The notes beneath the pieces were generated by a model. The model ran no database searches. It was not told the origin of the DNA and worked only from the letters and a program-made list of their open reading frames with translations. Below, piece after piece: positions 38,501 to 45,848 of a DNA stretch of 64,000 nt. Origin of the DNA: Pollenia angustigena (Eukaryota; Arthropoda; Insecta; Diptera; Polleniidae); contig OV884056.1 in NCBI GenBank assembly GCA_930367215.1, positions 88,051,285-88,115,284 of the forward strand, read 5' to 3'. Made by a program: the position numbers and the translations under genes. Every line of letters starts with the position of its first letter. Position 1 is the stretch's first letter.

Positions 38501-41500
38501 GGTCACAAACGTACATGTAATTTGCTTCTGACATTGTCTCTCTTTTTTTCGCATTGTTATTGCAGAAACCAAAGTAATTCTCGGTTTCAAAATAGATTGC
38601 TGCCGCCACGAAAATATTTATTTGCGCCGTAAAATAATTTAGCCATCTTAAATTTTTTTCTTTTATTTTAAAGATAATAATTTAGAATTTTATAATTAAA
38701 CGGTTTTTATGTATATATTTACATCAATTCTATTCAATGGTGAGATGAGCATACATATCTTGGTATTGTAAAATATTAACTTCAGCCGGCTAATGATTCC
38801 TTCAATAGTTGACGCCGCTGCCAGTTTTTTCCCGGCATAGATTTCTGATGTCAGATGGTTTGTCAGAAGAAAATAGAGCACGCTCTAATTAAAATTTTGT
38901 CAGATGACTTTGCGTCTGACTTTTACAGAAGCAAAGTTAAAAAGGTAACACACGACATGTATGTGTTTTGCAGTGGGAAATTTGACATGTCAGATGACAA
39001 AAACATGTCGTCTATATGCTCCTTTACTAAATAAAATGTTTATTGCTTTCTGTTCAGAAACATGTGGATTTTATTCTTATTTTCAAGGGAATTTTGCAGG
39101 GCGAAAAAAATCTAACTGTTTTTCTGTTCACAACGGATTCATAAAGGGCTAATGTTGTTGTTGTGGTCTTTTAGTTTTTTTTTTTTACTTGCACATACCT
39201 CTGTATTGTTTTTGTGTTACTTGCTTTTTTAAGTCACTTGCTTTACTCCTTGGTTATTTTATGATAGATAAATATGCTTGCTGATTTTACAATATTCCAA
39301 ATATTTATTCTTCGGGTAATTATTCAGCTGCTCCAGCTCTTCAGTATGTTGTTTCTCGTTAATATTGACAATCCGGTTCGTGTTGGACCAAATAATGTTT
39401 AAGGGAAAATTGGGTTTTCAACATCCACGAGGAATGGTTTGGCATTAAAAAAAATAAAACGAGTAATTCGGTTTATATAAAAAATTTCACTTTATTTATG
39501 TGCTTTAAGGGTACGGTTCTTAACTACTACTCCAAATGAAATGTTACAAGCAACTGATTACATGTCATTTTTGCAAAACATTTTGAGCTTTTCATAATAG
39601 ACTTAACGATCTCCTTTTGAGAAAAGAGAGATACTTCGTTAAGTTGGTAATTTGAACAATACTGTCTACAATTGAAGCACAGCCGCGAATAACGTTGTAA
39701 ACGCCACATTTTGCAAAAACTGTTTTTTTGCAGATGACTTTTTACATTCACTTCTTACACAGTTTAAACATCAAATCAACAAAAACTATGCACGGCTGTG
39801 CTTCAATTATAGGGATAGAAATTCAGAAATACTATGTGGCATAAACAGTAACGTTAAATCGACCACCTTTTAACCATATATTTGGTGTAGTTTTGGAATA
39901 CTCCTACTCCTTTATGGACTACTCTTTACATGCATGTATGGACTAGTCTCCTTATCTGCAGGGTATGTACCAGTTTGGCCGCTTTCCTGACCGGTCAGCA
40001 ACGAAGAGGTTTAGATCAGTACTGACCGGGCAGGAATGAAGATGTTAAGGTCACTACTTACCGGTCATTAATGAAGATGTTTAGATCAGTACTGACTGAT
40101 CAGCAATAAAAATGTTTTGATACAGTTGTAGAAGCGAAATGCTTAAGATAGAAATACAATTTCCCGTATTTTCATTTTCATTTTTTGGTACTTTTTTCTC
40201 CCCATTGGAGTATCAAAAATTTCTATATTTTAGTGGGTGCCTATAATTAAGTACGTATGTATATGTCAATGAATGGTGAAAAAGGTTTTGTAAAAACAGT
40301 ACCAAGAATAGTTAGGATTTCCACCCATTAAACGTTCGAAATTTGGCAAACTACCAAATTCGTATTGGTACTTTTTAGACAAGGTACTTTTTAGATAAGT
40401 TTCGAATGTGAAGTAACTTTTATTTCTATGTATATTGGTTTAAAAGATAGATGGGATGTAAAAAGGTATCAAAATACAGGTTTTACCCGTTTACTCCCTA
40501 AAAGAGTCAAATTTCTAAAATTTGTCCGCTTATTTTTTATTTTTTGTAAGAACAACGATGAGTATTACATACATTTCTTTGGAATCTCTCTTAGTTTTGG
40601 ATATATAAAATAACCGAATTTACCCGTTTTTACCCCCTTAACATTCGAATTTCTAAAAATCCTGTCTTAGTGGAACGATTTGGCGACAGATCAAGCTCCG
40701 ATCCAAACTTCAAGCTTTTAAGCTTCATGCATTTAGGTTGTGCAATGATGAACTAGTTAGCCAGTAACGTGAAAAAAACCATTCTCCATAATGTCATTGG
40801 CAAAAAAAAATTGTTGCTTTTATTTCTATTTCTTATAATGTAAACAGAGGCGATGAAATTAACTCGAAATGAGAAAAGTTGTACACAATTTCTCGTTTTT
40901 TGCTCGACAGTTTTTGGTTTCGACTGCAGTTTTTTAAGCCCTTGTTTTAAGTCGATTTTTTATTTCATTATTTAAAGCCATTATATTTCCCAAAAATGTA
41001 TTTAATTGTGCCCCATTGTGCAATTAAGCGTATCGGAGCTTTGATTCCTTTTTTTTAATTTAATAAAAACTTTTCGAAAATGTTTTCTTATTTACAGAAT
41101 TAAATCCCAGGTAAACAATAATTTAAAATTGAGTTCAAAAATAGAGGACGATATGTTGGGTCACGAGGTTTTGGAAACGAAAATGAAATGTGCCACCGTT
41201 TTGCAAAAAGTCTTGCACAACAATCTGGCTGAAGATGAGTTAATGTAAGTTTTGAAAAATTATAAGACCAATTGGGGCCAAACAGCAGCTTTCAATTTCG
41301 ATCGAAATTACAGTGGAATGCAAATTGAAATTTCGATCGATATCGAATGCTGTTATTTGCCCCCTAGAATTTTATAATTATCTGAAACAATATTTTTGCA
41401 TGTTGACAATTTTGTTTTATTTTCTAAACCCAAAAGACGTTTGGAAAAAATCAAAAATCTCAAGGAAGCAATCAAACTGCAAGATGAATTTCAAGAGAAA

Positions 41501-42066
41501 ACCTTAGCCCACATTAAAAGTCGTACAGATTATTTCGTGCTGTTTCGTTATTTCTTATGGAATCTTCATGACATTATGAAGCATGTGGGTCCGAGACGTA
41601 TGCCTCGTCTGGTATATCCTGTAGATTATCTAAAGCTACCCCTGCTTAAATATGAAATGTTAACTATGAGAACGTATCCACCAGATCCTTTCGAAGAAAA
41701 TAGTAAATAAATTTTTACAAATAAATAACGATTAACTTTTAAAACTTCTTGTTAAATACTCTTACAGTCCCCACTTTATTAAATCTGGTGCAATTTAAGC
41801 TTCGATTATTAATTAAAGCTTTCGGTGAGGATTTCTCCATCAGTTCCATAAATATTCTCAAGCAGGTTTATTGCAATGAAATGTTGAGTGGCTTTGATAG
41901 AGATTCGCAGGGTACTCAGGGTTCGCGCTATCAAATTTATACAGAACAAGATGAAGAAATTGATTTAATAGAAGAAGTAAAATCCTACCAAAAAGTCCTT
42001 AATCGAAAACAAATTAAATTAGCCAGTGCTCGAATGGTGGAGGAATATATAAAAAAGGATGAGTGA
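26600..42066 (+). CDS. Gene B: coiled-coil protein, ODAD3/CCDC151-like (five exons)
   Basis: Exons: 26600-27379, 27442-27692, 41098-41244, 41437-41702 and 41768-42066 (stop TGA), giving 580 codons in an unbroken frame. All introns are GT...AG. The start has context AAAAATG. The N-terminus (PVHPRAIRHHGFFGKAFV) and the coiled coil from about residue 133 (NINQRTFVMRKDRDRLESRL) to 210 are very close to gene A, as is the C-terminal LWNLHDIMKHV...LPLLKYEMLTMRTY. The third exon is exactly 147 nt in both genes. Layout and length suggest an outer-dynein-arm docking protein (ODAD3-like), acting on sperm or ciliary axonemes; this is inference. Intron 2 is 13.4 kb and holds a BEL retrotransposon, yet its splice sites are intact. 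A poly(A) signal is at 42254. Confidence 0.87.
27926..28860 (-). repeat. Dispersed fly repeat, reversed copy
   Basis: It begins with the hairpin AGTGCTATATTCGGCTTTGC and contains ACCTAATTTGGAAACTTTG twice or more, the inverse of 17740-18960. It is interrupted by the MITE at 28318-28441. A (GTAT)n tract follows at 28876-28903. Confidence 0.6.
28318..28441. mobile_element. 124-bp palindromic MITE
   Basis: The two ~56-bp halves are inverted copies: TCGTGTTTGGCGTATTTAAA at the left end against TTTAAATACGCCAAACACGA at the right. TA lies at both flanks (28316-28317 and 28442-28443), suggesting a Tc1/mariner-type insertion. Confidence 0.8.
29066..29411. mobile_element. MITE family 'CCCTGCAAATAA', copy 2 (reversed)
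   Basis: Aligns inverted to 1466-1839, with shared GGACTAGTCC, TACCATGGAGTAGT and GACATCGTAATATTAAATAG. Its right end abuts copy 3 directly. Confidence 0.65.
29678..29682. other. BEL target-site duplication, left copy (GTAAC)
   Basis: A 5-bp direct repeat with 39848-39852. Five bases is the usual BEL/Pao duplication. Confidence 0.9.
29683..30000 (-). repeat. BEL 3' LTR (318 bp)
   Basis: TGTTTAAGGG...GGCATAAACA on the + strand. It matches 39396-39847 except for the MITE in the latter. Confidence 0.92.
30001..30013 (-). other. BEL polypurine tract
   Basis: On the element strand AAGGGGGCGGAA lies directly before the 3' LTR, the usual site for plus-strand priming. Confidence 0.75.
30192..30677 (-). 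CDS. BEL ORF3: second zinc-knuckle protein downstream of pol
   Basis: A 161-residue ORF that starts 27 bp after the pol stop codon. Residues ~36-100 hold a compound zinc-knuckle block: CRYCDKEHPLRKC, then FRRLTVQERLKVV, GYCFNCLAHSHLAKNC and CKICQDKHHTLLH. The order of Cys/His groups and the linkers match the nucleocapsid block in the element's own gag (residues 339-403: CSFCPEIHSLRLC ... CTNCLATSHEFKKC ... CSVCKQKHHSLLH). The N-terminus is basic and the C-terminus low-complexity (Thr/Pro/Gln). No signal peptide or membrane segment is seen, so it is not an envelope. Its position is where env would be. It may be a duplicated nucleic-acid-binding protein or a captured second gag piece. Confidence 0.8.
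   Translation of the reverse strand: MSTPPRRLKTNRDRLEVAEIQPKPTVIKHQRKFKDCRYCDKEHPLRKCFRFRRLTVQERLKVVRRFGYCFNCLAHSHLAKNCTSRDKCKICQDKHHTLLHRASKKARLPKQKHPTTTETLLDRHNTPLQHQSQPNDAPNFSNVPVPTGGAPTIVINLTSKY
30705..34238 (-). CDS. pol: BEL/Pao pol: RT, RNase H, integrase
   Basis: 1177 residues, open throughout. Seen in order: the end of the protease linker (DIDLLLGGDVYPKI, 11-24); RT with VVFNASC (202-208), FNADIEKMYRQI (244-255) and catalytic YVDD (323-326); an A17-like region with LFDPAGWLAP (427-436); RNase H with HGFCDASEKAYAA (497-509), RKELCGAELLAK and MWTDC (572-576); an integrase zinc site ending NCKAC (842-846); the integrase core with GVDFAGPF (D878), YSDNGTAF (D944) and GGLWEAGVKSFK (E997); and a C-terminal DUF5641-like domain (HRFAMIWKEEYL). 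All catalytic acidic residues appear present. Expression would require moving from the gag frame by -1, or an internal start at the ATG used here. Confidence 0.93.
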   Translation of the reverse strand: MADVKNYSSSDIDLLLGGDVYPKIIRGGVRWNKDQTLVAQQSVFGWILTGRTAALPPDSAVYSFFNKVDIDYLLNRFWELEEVPQATQMSDDDRYCEDLYKNTTYRNHTGRFVVSLPFIRTFPEKKALAQSRNTALCQYMRNETRLLKHPQFKLSYDSVITEYLTLNHMEKVSPDFSINPSSYYLPHHGVLKPDSTTTKLRVVFNASCPTSNSISLNDVLYPGPVLQADLPTLILKWRLFKYVFNADIEKMYRQILVNPKHTPFQRTLFRSSPNEDVSDFELKTVTFGVNCAPYLAIRTLLELANQFENIHPDVSNILRNYMYVDDVLFGSHDPADAIKSRDNLITVLGSAGFTLRKWTANNSLILKDIPPGHLLDTEFLNLSDSCTSKTLGLRWNAGCDFFYFNPLKHSNSDLCSKRAVLSDIAKLFDPAGWLAPKLIVAKVIMQQIWKDNTGWDDILKSLTLKQWRDFLEDYPNLGHIKVPRFVDFHPSYSVDIHGFCDASEKAYAATLYIRTQSPSGQIYAHLLTSKTKVAPVKYITLPRKELCGAELLAKLFKSFTTKFPLLNYRVYMWTDCTIVLAWLQKPSYHWTTFVANRVASISEKINADDWSHVDSKDNPADIASRGCSARELIDNDLWWHGPPWLSLSLSNWPLNRNSFETNEEIKPIRVHLTKVSMSDILDRFSDLPRAMRVLCYVFRFFHKTHNHHKQNHQYISISLQQTEISFVKSRLIIVCQRLYFTEYDILSQGSLLPRKSALLRFNTFIDDRGFIRANGRLSQSPILTYDEKFPKILPYAGRFTRLYIEMIHKYSIHGGNSLLIRMMRTEFWVPKLKNLVKSVIRNCKACVLYKHLQGRQIMGALPAERTSISRPFTVTGVDFAGPFDIKSYAGRGCKMSKMYVLVFVCFSTKAIHLELTTEISTPAFLAAFARFFSRRGCPSSMYSDNGTAFVGAANILLENRRQFLTSVRKQLLSKHVFQNIEWHFIPPGAPHMGGLWEAGVKSFKSHLKKITHSQKFTYEEFNTMLVRIEACLNSRPLCPMGDNPAELNALTPGHFLVGSPILAPAEPDFSEKTLSCVNRWQKLKILHHRFAMIWKEEYLKEMHKRTKWQYPERDFAPDDLVVIRRENLPPTQWQLGRIEKVMPGADSRVRVAQIRTSRGLIVRPIAKLVLLPLCTTN
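34151..35941 (-). CDS. gag: BEL/Pao gag and protease
   Basis: 596 residues starting MSYMAKLDTF. A DUF1759-type gag core lies near 110-290 (FSGDYDSWPTFRDQF, 127-141). Compound zinc knuckles occupy 339-403. A Ser-rich linker leads to the aspartic protease (ALIDPASEASFITK, about 487-500, with D490 as catalytic Asp; many relatives read DSGS here). The frame runs 103 nt past the point where the pol frame opens. The gag frame then ends at 34151 after about 35 residues unlike protease. It would bind RNA and form the particle, with the protease cutting gag and pol. Confidence 0.9.
   Translation of the reverse strand: MSYMAKLDTFIRASDRVVEFHAYFSSVPHDEHSIHSLEVHKDEIVHLWATLRTSYDELLANATVLAEEVSLETVKNKFFVAYSAHIKCLSKANELLDTLKNYATENVGSPLQAVTRINLPPCDMDIFSGDYDSWPTFRDQFSALYGEQNHIPSVEKLCHLLKKTKGEAHDIVRSCPFTNAGFQMAWQNLIDRYENKRVLINAQLKTLFGLTHIYKESGPSIKTLQRTINNCVTNLSLLDIETDNWDVIFIYICSTCLPDGTLHLWEQSLRNSIDLPTWKEMDMFLTSRFHTLESVSDIRSNYPSQNTSKKNQQGKSDNRESRKVNSFHTNVEVKKSSKCSFCPEIHSLRLCPMFLRMSVDERFVIVKNQKRCTNCLATSHEFKKCKSQYVCSVCKQKHHSLLHRPLDSVPHSSSQSSPSPLNQASVGVSSSATPFSQILDKPTTSAEAARIRQSYSTRLQSTPSHSILLGTALVNINVGDLSYTVRALIDPASEASFITKAIQRKLSLPFRNSRTDIIGLSGSITTSSSQMCSIEIKSPLECLFSAFTDAFVVENLTGQLPYSHVSYLWPMLKITLVLILTCFWEAMSTQKLFEVA
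36060..37054. mobile_element. TA-flanked MITE in the BEL leader, itself split by a hAT MITE
   Basis: Inverted ends CTACGTTTATACG with TA at 36058-36059 and 37055-37056; the arms continue with ATTCGC.AATAAA. A 542-bp hAT-type element sits inside. Confidence 0.7.
36333..36874. mobile_element. hAT MITE 'CAGTGTTCGAAAATAAACA'
   Basis: The perfect 8-bp duplication GTTTGATC lies at 36325-36332 and 36875-36882. The 19-bp ends CAGTGTTCGAAAATAAACA are inverted, and CCGAAC/GTTCGG repeats occur throughout. Confidence 0.88.
37085..37688. mobile_element. hAT MITE 'CAGAGATCAGCAATGA', copy 1
   Basis: The perfect 8-bp duplication ATCGTTAC lies at 37077-37084 and 37689-37696. Ends CAGAGATCAGCAATGA are inverted. 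It is rich in GAGTATGAGT/ACTCATACTC. Partial copies lie at 45832-46500 and 46588-46895. Confidence 0.88.
37905..38225. repeat. ~105-bp minisatellite in the BEL leader
   Basis: Three units share AATATGCTTTTAATATTAAA, TACTGGATTATT and CTCTTCATTTTCCACTTTT. The third contains a T run of more than 20. Confidence 0.65.
38390..39024. mobile_element. TA-flanked MITE with ~50-bp ends
   Basis: AAGGCGCTCGTACACGACAT at the left and (inverted) AAGGAGCATATAGACGACAT at the right; both continue TTTGTCATCTGACATGTCAA. TA lies at both flanks. Confidence 0.75.
39373..39390 (-). other. BEL primer-binding site
   Basis: On the element strand TGGTCCAACACGAACCGG lies five bases after the 5' LTR. It would pair with a tRNA whose 3' end is CCGGTTCGTGTTGGACCA. 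Which tRNA this is was not determined. Confidence 0.75.
39396..39847 (-). repeat. BEL 5' LTR (452 bp, with a MITE inside)
   Basis: It matches the 3' LTR apart from 4 substitutions, one A-run difference and the insertion at 39674-39804. Confidence 0.92.
39674..39804. mobile_element. 131-bp MITE inside the BEL 5' LTR
   Basis: Perfect 12-bp ends GAAGCACAGCCG with flanking AATT (39670-39673 and 39805-39808). The 3' LTR has the uninterrupted CTACAATTATAGGG, an exact empty site. Confidence 0.9.
39848..39852. other. BEL target-site duplication, right copy (GTAAC)
   Basis: Pairs with 29678-29682. Confidence 0.9.
39985..40115. repeat. ~55-bp tandem repeat
   Basis: Three to four diverged units with TTTAGATCAGTACTGACCGG and GGTCAGCAAYGAAGA. 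No ORF. Confidence 0.65.
40130..40670. repeat. GGTAC-rich repeat fragment in gene B intron 2
   Basis: Contains TGGTACTTTTTTCTCCCCAT and related TTGGTACTTTTTAGACAAGG. It resembles the tandem region at 59530-61110 (which contains ATGGGGAGAAAAAAAGTATC), so it is probably a diverged member of the same family. Confidence 0.45.
41274..41363. mobile_element. 90-bp palindromic insertion in gene B intron 3
   Basis: The halves are inverted around CAGTGG: GGGGCCAAACAGCAGC..TTTCGATCGAAATT against AATTGAAATTTCGATCG..GCTGTTATTTGCCCC. It accounts for most of the difference between this 192-nt intron and the 69-nt equivalent in gene A. Confidence 0.6.
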
Positions 42067-43080
42067 GTGGAAGCACAATTAAGCATTTAATTTAGAGAAA
42101 TTATAAACGTAATTTTTTTTAAATTTTAGTTAAGTTCTAAAAAATGTATTTAAATTTGTTAATTCTATACATAAAATTCAAAATGTCATTAGAGTTGTCG
42201 CACTTTCAGATAAAATTGTACAATTATATTTAAAACTAAAAATTCTTGAAAGTAATAAAAGGCAAATCAAAAGACTTAAGAGACAAGCTCATTTGTATTA
42301 ACAATATTTATCAGTCCAAAGTAAAAGGCACTGCTTCAAACAGTTTCGAATAAGAATAAAACGAATAAAAAAATTTACATAAAATAAAGGAATCTTCTTC
42401 TTAAATAAGGCAAACAGTTTTTCGCGTGTATCTTCTGTAATTTTACTAAGAAATACTTATTTAAGCTGTTCATTTTTATTTGTGCCACCAGTTACGTTCA
42501 TCTTCTGTTTTACTTATTTATACACATGTACTTTTACAGAAAAACAATTATAAATTTGTAACATATTTTTACGGTACCCAGTTATTAAAACTGCATTTAT
42601 GATGTCTCATGACATCATAAATCTGTCATCTGTCATGAACATCAATTATCTGCAGCACTAGACATACGATCACGTTGTATGTTTATTAAATTAGGTAACT
42701 ATAATATTAGGTAAACACAAAGTTTATACGACTATAAAAGTAGTTTAAAGAGGTAGTCCTCATCTACGTTAGTTTTAACTTAACTTTATTACAACTCTTC
42801 TCTAGCTCTATTCTAAGTTGACTCCAGTTGTGTTAAAATCCAGCCGAACGCCAAAGTAGTTCTACGCAAATTCTACTTAAACTAAACTCTAACCTTTGAA
42901 TTAAATTATTCCTTCTTTACTCCAACAACATATCAACTGCCTGTTTTTTGATGAGGAGCGCAAAACTCACTAGTTTAACTTATATTCAAAACAAAAAAGG
43001 AATTTTAAAATTTGTTTTTGTTATAAATTTAAGCTAAATGAGTGAGTTTTTTAACGCTGATCATACTTTACTTTAACACT
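42067..43080. other. 3' flank of gene B
   Basis: Gene B 3' UTR with AATAAA at 42254, then AT-rich sequence with sporadic CTCTA-type words that prefigure the satellite. No gene seen. Confidence 0.5.
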
Positions 43081-43084
43081 TACA

Positions 43085-44525
43085 CTCTTAACTTAACTCT
43101 CTTAACTCTTACATTACTCCAACTCTTTTCTAGCTCTACTCTAACTCTATTCTAACTCTACTCTAACTCTACTCTAACTCTACTCTTACTCTACTCTAAC
43201 TCTACTCTAGCTCTAGCTCTACTCTTACTCTTCTCTAACTGTACTCTAACTCTACTCTAACTCTACTCTAACTCTACTCTAACTCTACTCTAACTCTACT
43301 CTAACTCTACTCTAACTCTACTCTAACTCTACTCTAACTCTACTCTAACTCTACTCTAACTCTACTCTAACTCTACTCTAACTCTACTCTAACTCTACTC
43401 TAACTCTACTCTAACTCTACTCTAACTCTACTCTAACTCTACTCTAACTCTACTCTACCTCTAATCTAACTACTCTAACTCTACTCTAACTCAACTCTAA
43501 CTCTACTCTACCTCTAATCTAACTACTCTAACTCTACTCTAACTCAACTCTAACTCTACTGTAACTCTTCTCTTAATGTATTCTAAGACTACTCTAACTC
43601 TACTCTTACTCAACTCTAACTCTAATCTAATTCTAACTGTAACTCTACTCTTACTCTTCTCTAACTCTACTCTAACTCTACTCTAACTCTACTCTAGCTC
43701 TACTCTAGCTCTACTCTACTCTAACTCTACTCTAACTCTACTCTAACTCTACTCTAACTCTACTCTAACTCTACTCTAACTCTACTCTAACTCTACTCTA
43801 ACTCTACTCTAACTCTACTCTAACTCTACTCTAACTCTACTCTAACTCTACTCTAACTCTACTCTAACTCTACTCTAACTCTACTCTAGCTCTACTCTTA
43901 CTTTACTCTAACTCTACTCTAACTCTACTCTAACTTTACTCTTACTCTACTCTAACTCTACTCTAACTCTAACTCTACTCTAACTCTACTCTAACTCTAC
44001 TCTAACTCTACTCTAACTCTACTCTAACTCTACTCTAACTCTACTCTAACTCTACTCTAACTCTACTCTAACTCTACTCTAACTCTACTCTAACTCTACT
44101 CTAACTCTACTCTAACTCTACTCTAACTCTACTCTAACTCTACTCTAACTCTACTCTAACTCTACTCTAACTCTACTCTAACTCTACTCTAACTCTACTC
44201 TAACTCTACTCTAACTCTACTCTAACTCTACTCTAAATCTACTCTAACTCTACTCTTACTCTACTCTAACTCTACTCTAACTCTACTCTTTCTCTACTCT
44301 AACTCTACTCTAACTCTACTCTAGCACTACTCTAACTCTACTCTAGCACTACTTTAACTCTACTCTAAGTCTACCTAACTCTACTATAACTCTACTCTTA
44401 CTCTTACTCTACTCTAACTCTATTCTATCTCTACTCTCACTTTGCTCTAACTCTACACTTACTCTACTCTTACTCCACTCTAACTCTACTCTAACTCTTC
44501 TCTAACTCAACTCTACTCTAACCAG
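43085..44525. repeat. 11-bp satellite (CTAACTCTACT)n
   Basis: About 1.4 kb, roughly 130 units of CTAACTCTACT. Long perfect blocks (for example 43255-43450, 43690-43880 and 43975-44235) are broken by variant units (CTAGCTCTACT, CTTACTCTACT). Units degrade at both edges. Confidence 0.95.
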
Positions 44526-44994
44526 AGTTTTCCAAAAAGTTCAACAAGGAAAGTATTTTGCAGTTCGCATTTAGAAAGAGTGTCAGAACTTTGACCTAGA
44601 GCGGTTTAAAAGTATACTATCGATTTGGCTTTCAAATTTTACAATTTATTTCTCCTTAATAAACTTAATGTAATAATTTATATCTCATAGTGCATTAACT
44701 TTATTTGAAATAGCAAAGAAATGGAAAAATAAAATATTCCTCCCCCACTTAAAAGTATAACATTGTTGTAACTCCTTGCGAAGGTAACAAAACAAAATTT
44801 TCATGGCGGTGTTTACAATTAAAGCAAACATATTGTTTACAAACGAGTTAGTTTTTGAAGAGAGCAAAAACTTTTTTGAATTGTTTCCTCAAAAGTGAAG
44901 AAAATCAAAAAGACCGGCAAAACCGATTTTTTTAGCAAAAATTCGACTTGTGCGCCCTCTAAACCTCTTCCGAAAAATCTGAAAAAAAAATCTC

Positions 44995-45848
44995 AAAAAA
45001 ACTTTACCCCATACACCGATGGGTCAAAGATGACCTGCGGTATTGGCTCTGAGATTTTCTCAGAGGAGCTGCAAGTGAATCTTTCTTTCAGTCCCCCGAA
45101 TGAGGCAAGCATATTTCAGGCTGAAATACAGGCGATAAGGAAGGAATGTAAAAATACAGCATAGAATGAATAGCTGCGGCAAAACTGGCATTTTTGTGAT
45201 AGCCAGGCGGCTTTGATGTCACTAAAGTCGCATAAAACGACGTCCATTCTCGTTAGCCAGTGTTAAGAAGAACTTTCCAGACTGGACAGCCTATCTGCCA
45301 TTGTTTTAATTTGGATCCCTGAACATGTCAATGAACAGGCGGACGACCTGGCCAATACTGGAGCTGTTTTTCATATTCCGCAGGGTTGTGCGATACGCAA
45401 CACCCCTAGAAACTATCAGAAGCAAAATCTTCAGACACTTTTTGGATATATGGTGGATAAATAGTGGAAACTGGATGGCTGCAGGGCTACCAAAGTCGCG
45501 TGGCCCACATGCGACATGGGTCGCTCTTAGCGACTTCTCAACTTCAGTCGCAGGGGTTTTTCGAGACTGGTATACGTACTTACTGGTCACTGGACGATCG
45601 GTTGGCACGCTATGAAACTCGGGCTCCCTTTTAATGAATGCTGTTGCAGCTGCAAAGAACCTGAAACTGTGCAGACAGTATTTCATCTCCTATGTGTTTG
45701 CCCAGTGTTTAATTCAACACAACATGGATTATTTAGGAATCACCTTCTACAAGGACTCTCTGAAATATCACGGGTGAAACTCGGTAATTTGGTTTTGCCC
45801 TTAGTCATGCTTGATTCGATGATCCTAACAGAGGTCAGCAATGAGTAG
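44995..45848 (+). pseudogene. LINE RNase H and C-terminal fragment (I/R1-like)
   Basis: The + strand reads YTDGSKMTCGIGSEIFSEEL and FQAEIQAI (RNase H start), then in other frames SQAALMSL-like and IPGHVNEQADDLANTGA (RNase H end). A post-RNase H region follows with IGWHAMKLGLPFNECCCSCK and HLLCVCPVF, a CCHC-like motif common at the ends of I/R1-type ORF2. At least three frameshifts and stops are present. The RT part is absent. Confidence 0.75.

Larger units (their letters stand above)
35942..39395 (-). other. BEL leader, enlarged by nested insertions
   Basis: About 1.2 kb of this 3.4 kb seems native to BEL; the rest is inserted elements (36060-37054, 37085-37688, 38390-39024). A ~105-bp tandem repeat with TTAAAGAAAGCTACTGGATT occupies 37905-38225, three units, with a long T run. 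Confidence 0.65.
29683..39847 (-). mobile_element. BEL/Pao LTR retrotransposon, near intact
   Basis: A 10.2-kb element transcribed right to left: 5' LTR 39396-39847, primer site at ~39373, leader with nested MITEs, gag-protease 34151-35941, pol 30705-34238, a third ORF 30192-30677, polypurine tract ~30001, and 3' LTR 29683-30000. The LTRs begin TG and end CA. They differ by four substitutions and one A-run length change, apart from a MITE in the 5' LTR, so the insertion is fairly young. Gag, pol and ORF3 are open. The 3.4-kb leader carries several later insertions that would probably impair transcription or packaging. Confidence 0.93.
29415..39963. mobile_element. MITE family 'CCCTGCAAATAA', copy 3, split by BEL
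   Basis: 29415-29682 and 39853-39963 are the two halves of one MITE (~379 bp, against 374 bp for copy 1). Joining them across one GTAAC restores the continuous sequence seen in copies 1 and 2. The right end is ATCTGCAGGG|TA. Confidence 0.8.
27693..41097 (+). other. Gene B intron 2 (13.4 kb)
   Basis: Donor AG|GTGAGT and acceptor TTTACAG|A, phase 2, equivalent to gene A intron 3 (2.4 kb). Its length is nearly all repeats: a reversed fly repeat, two or three MITEs and the BEL/Pao element. The BEL element is antisense to the gene. Confidence 0.8.

Noticed and set aside
41396..41710. Single-exon gene starting at 41396
   Set aside because: This is exon 4 of gene B read from intron sequence; the splice acceptor at 41436 and the gene A alignment show the true start.
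43085..44525. Satellite as an interstitial telomere array
   Set aside because: The unit CTAACTCTACT is not TTAGG/CCTAA, and flies generally lack short telomere repeats; treated as an ordinary satellite.
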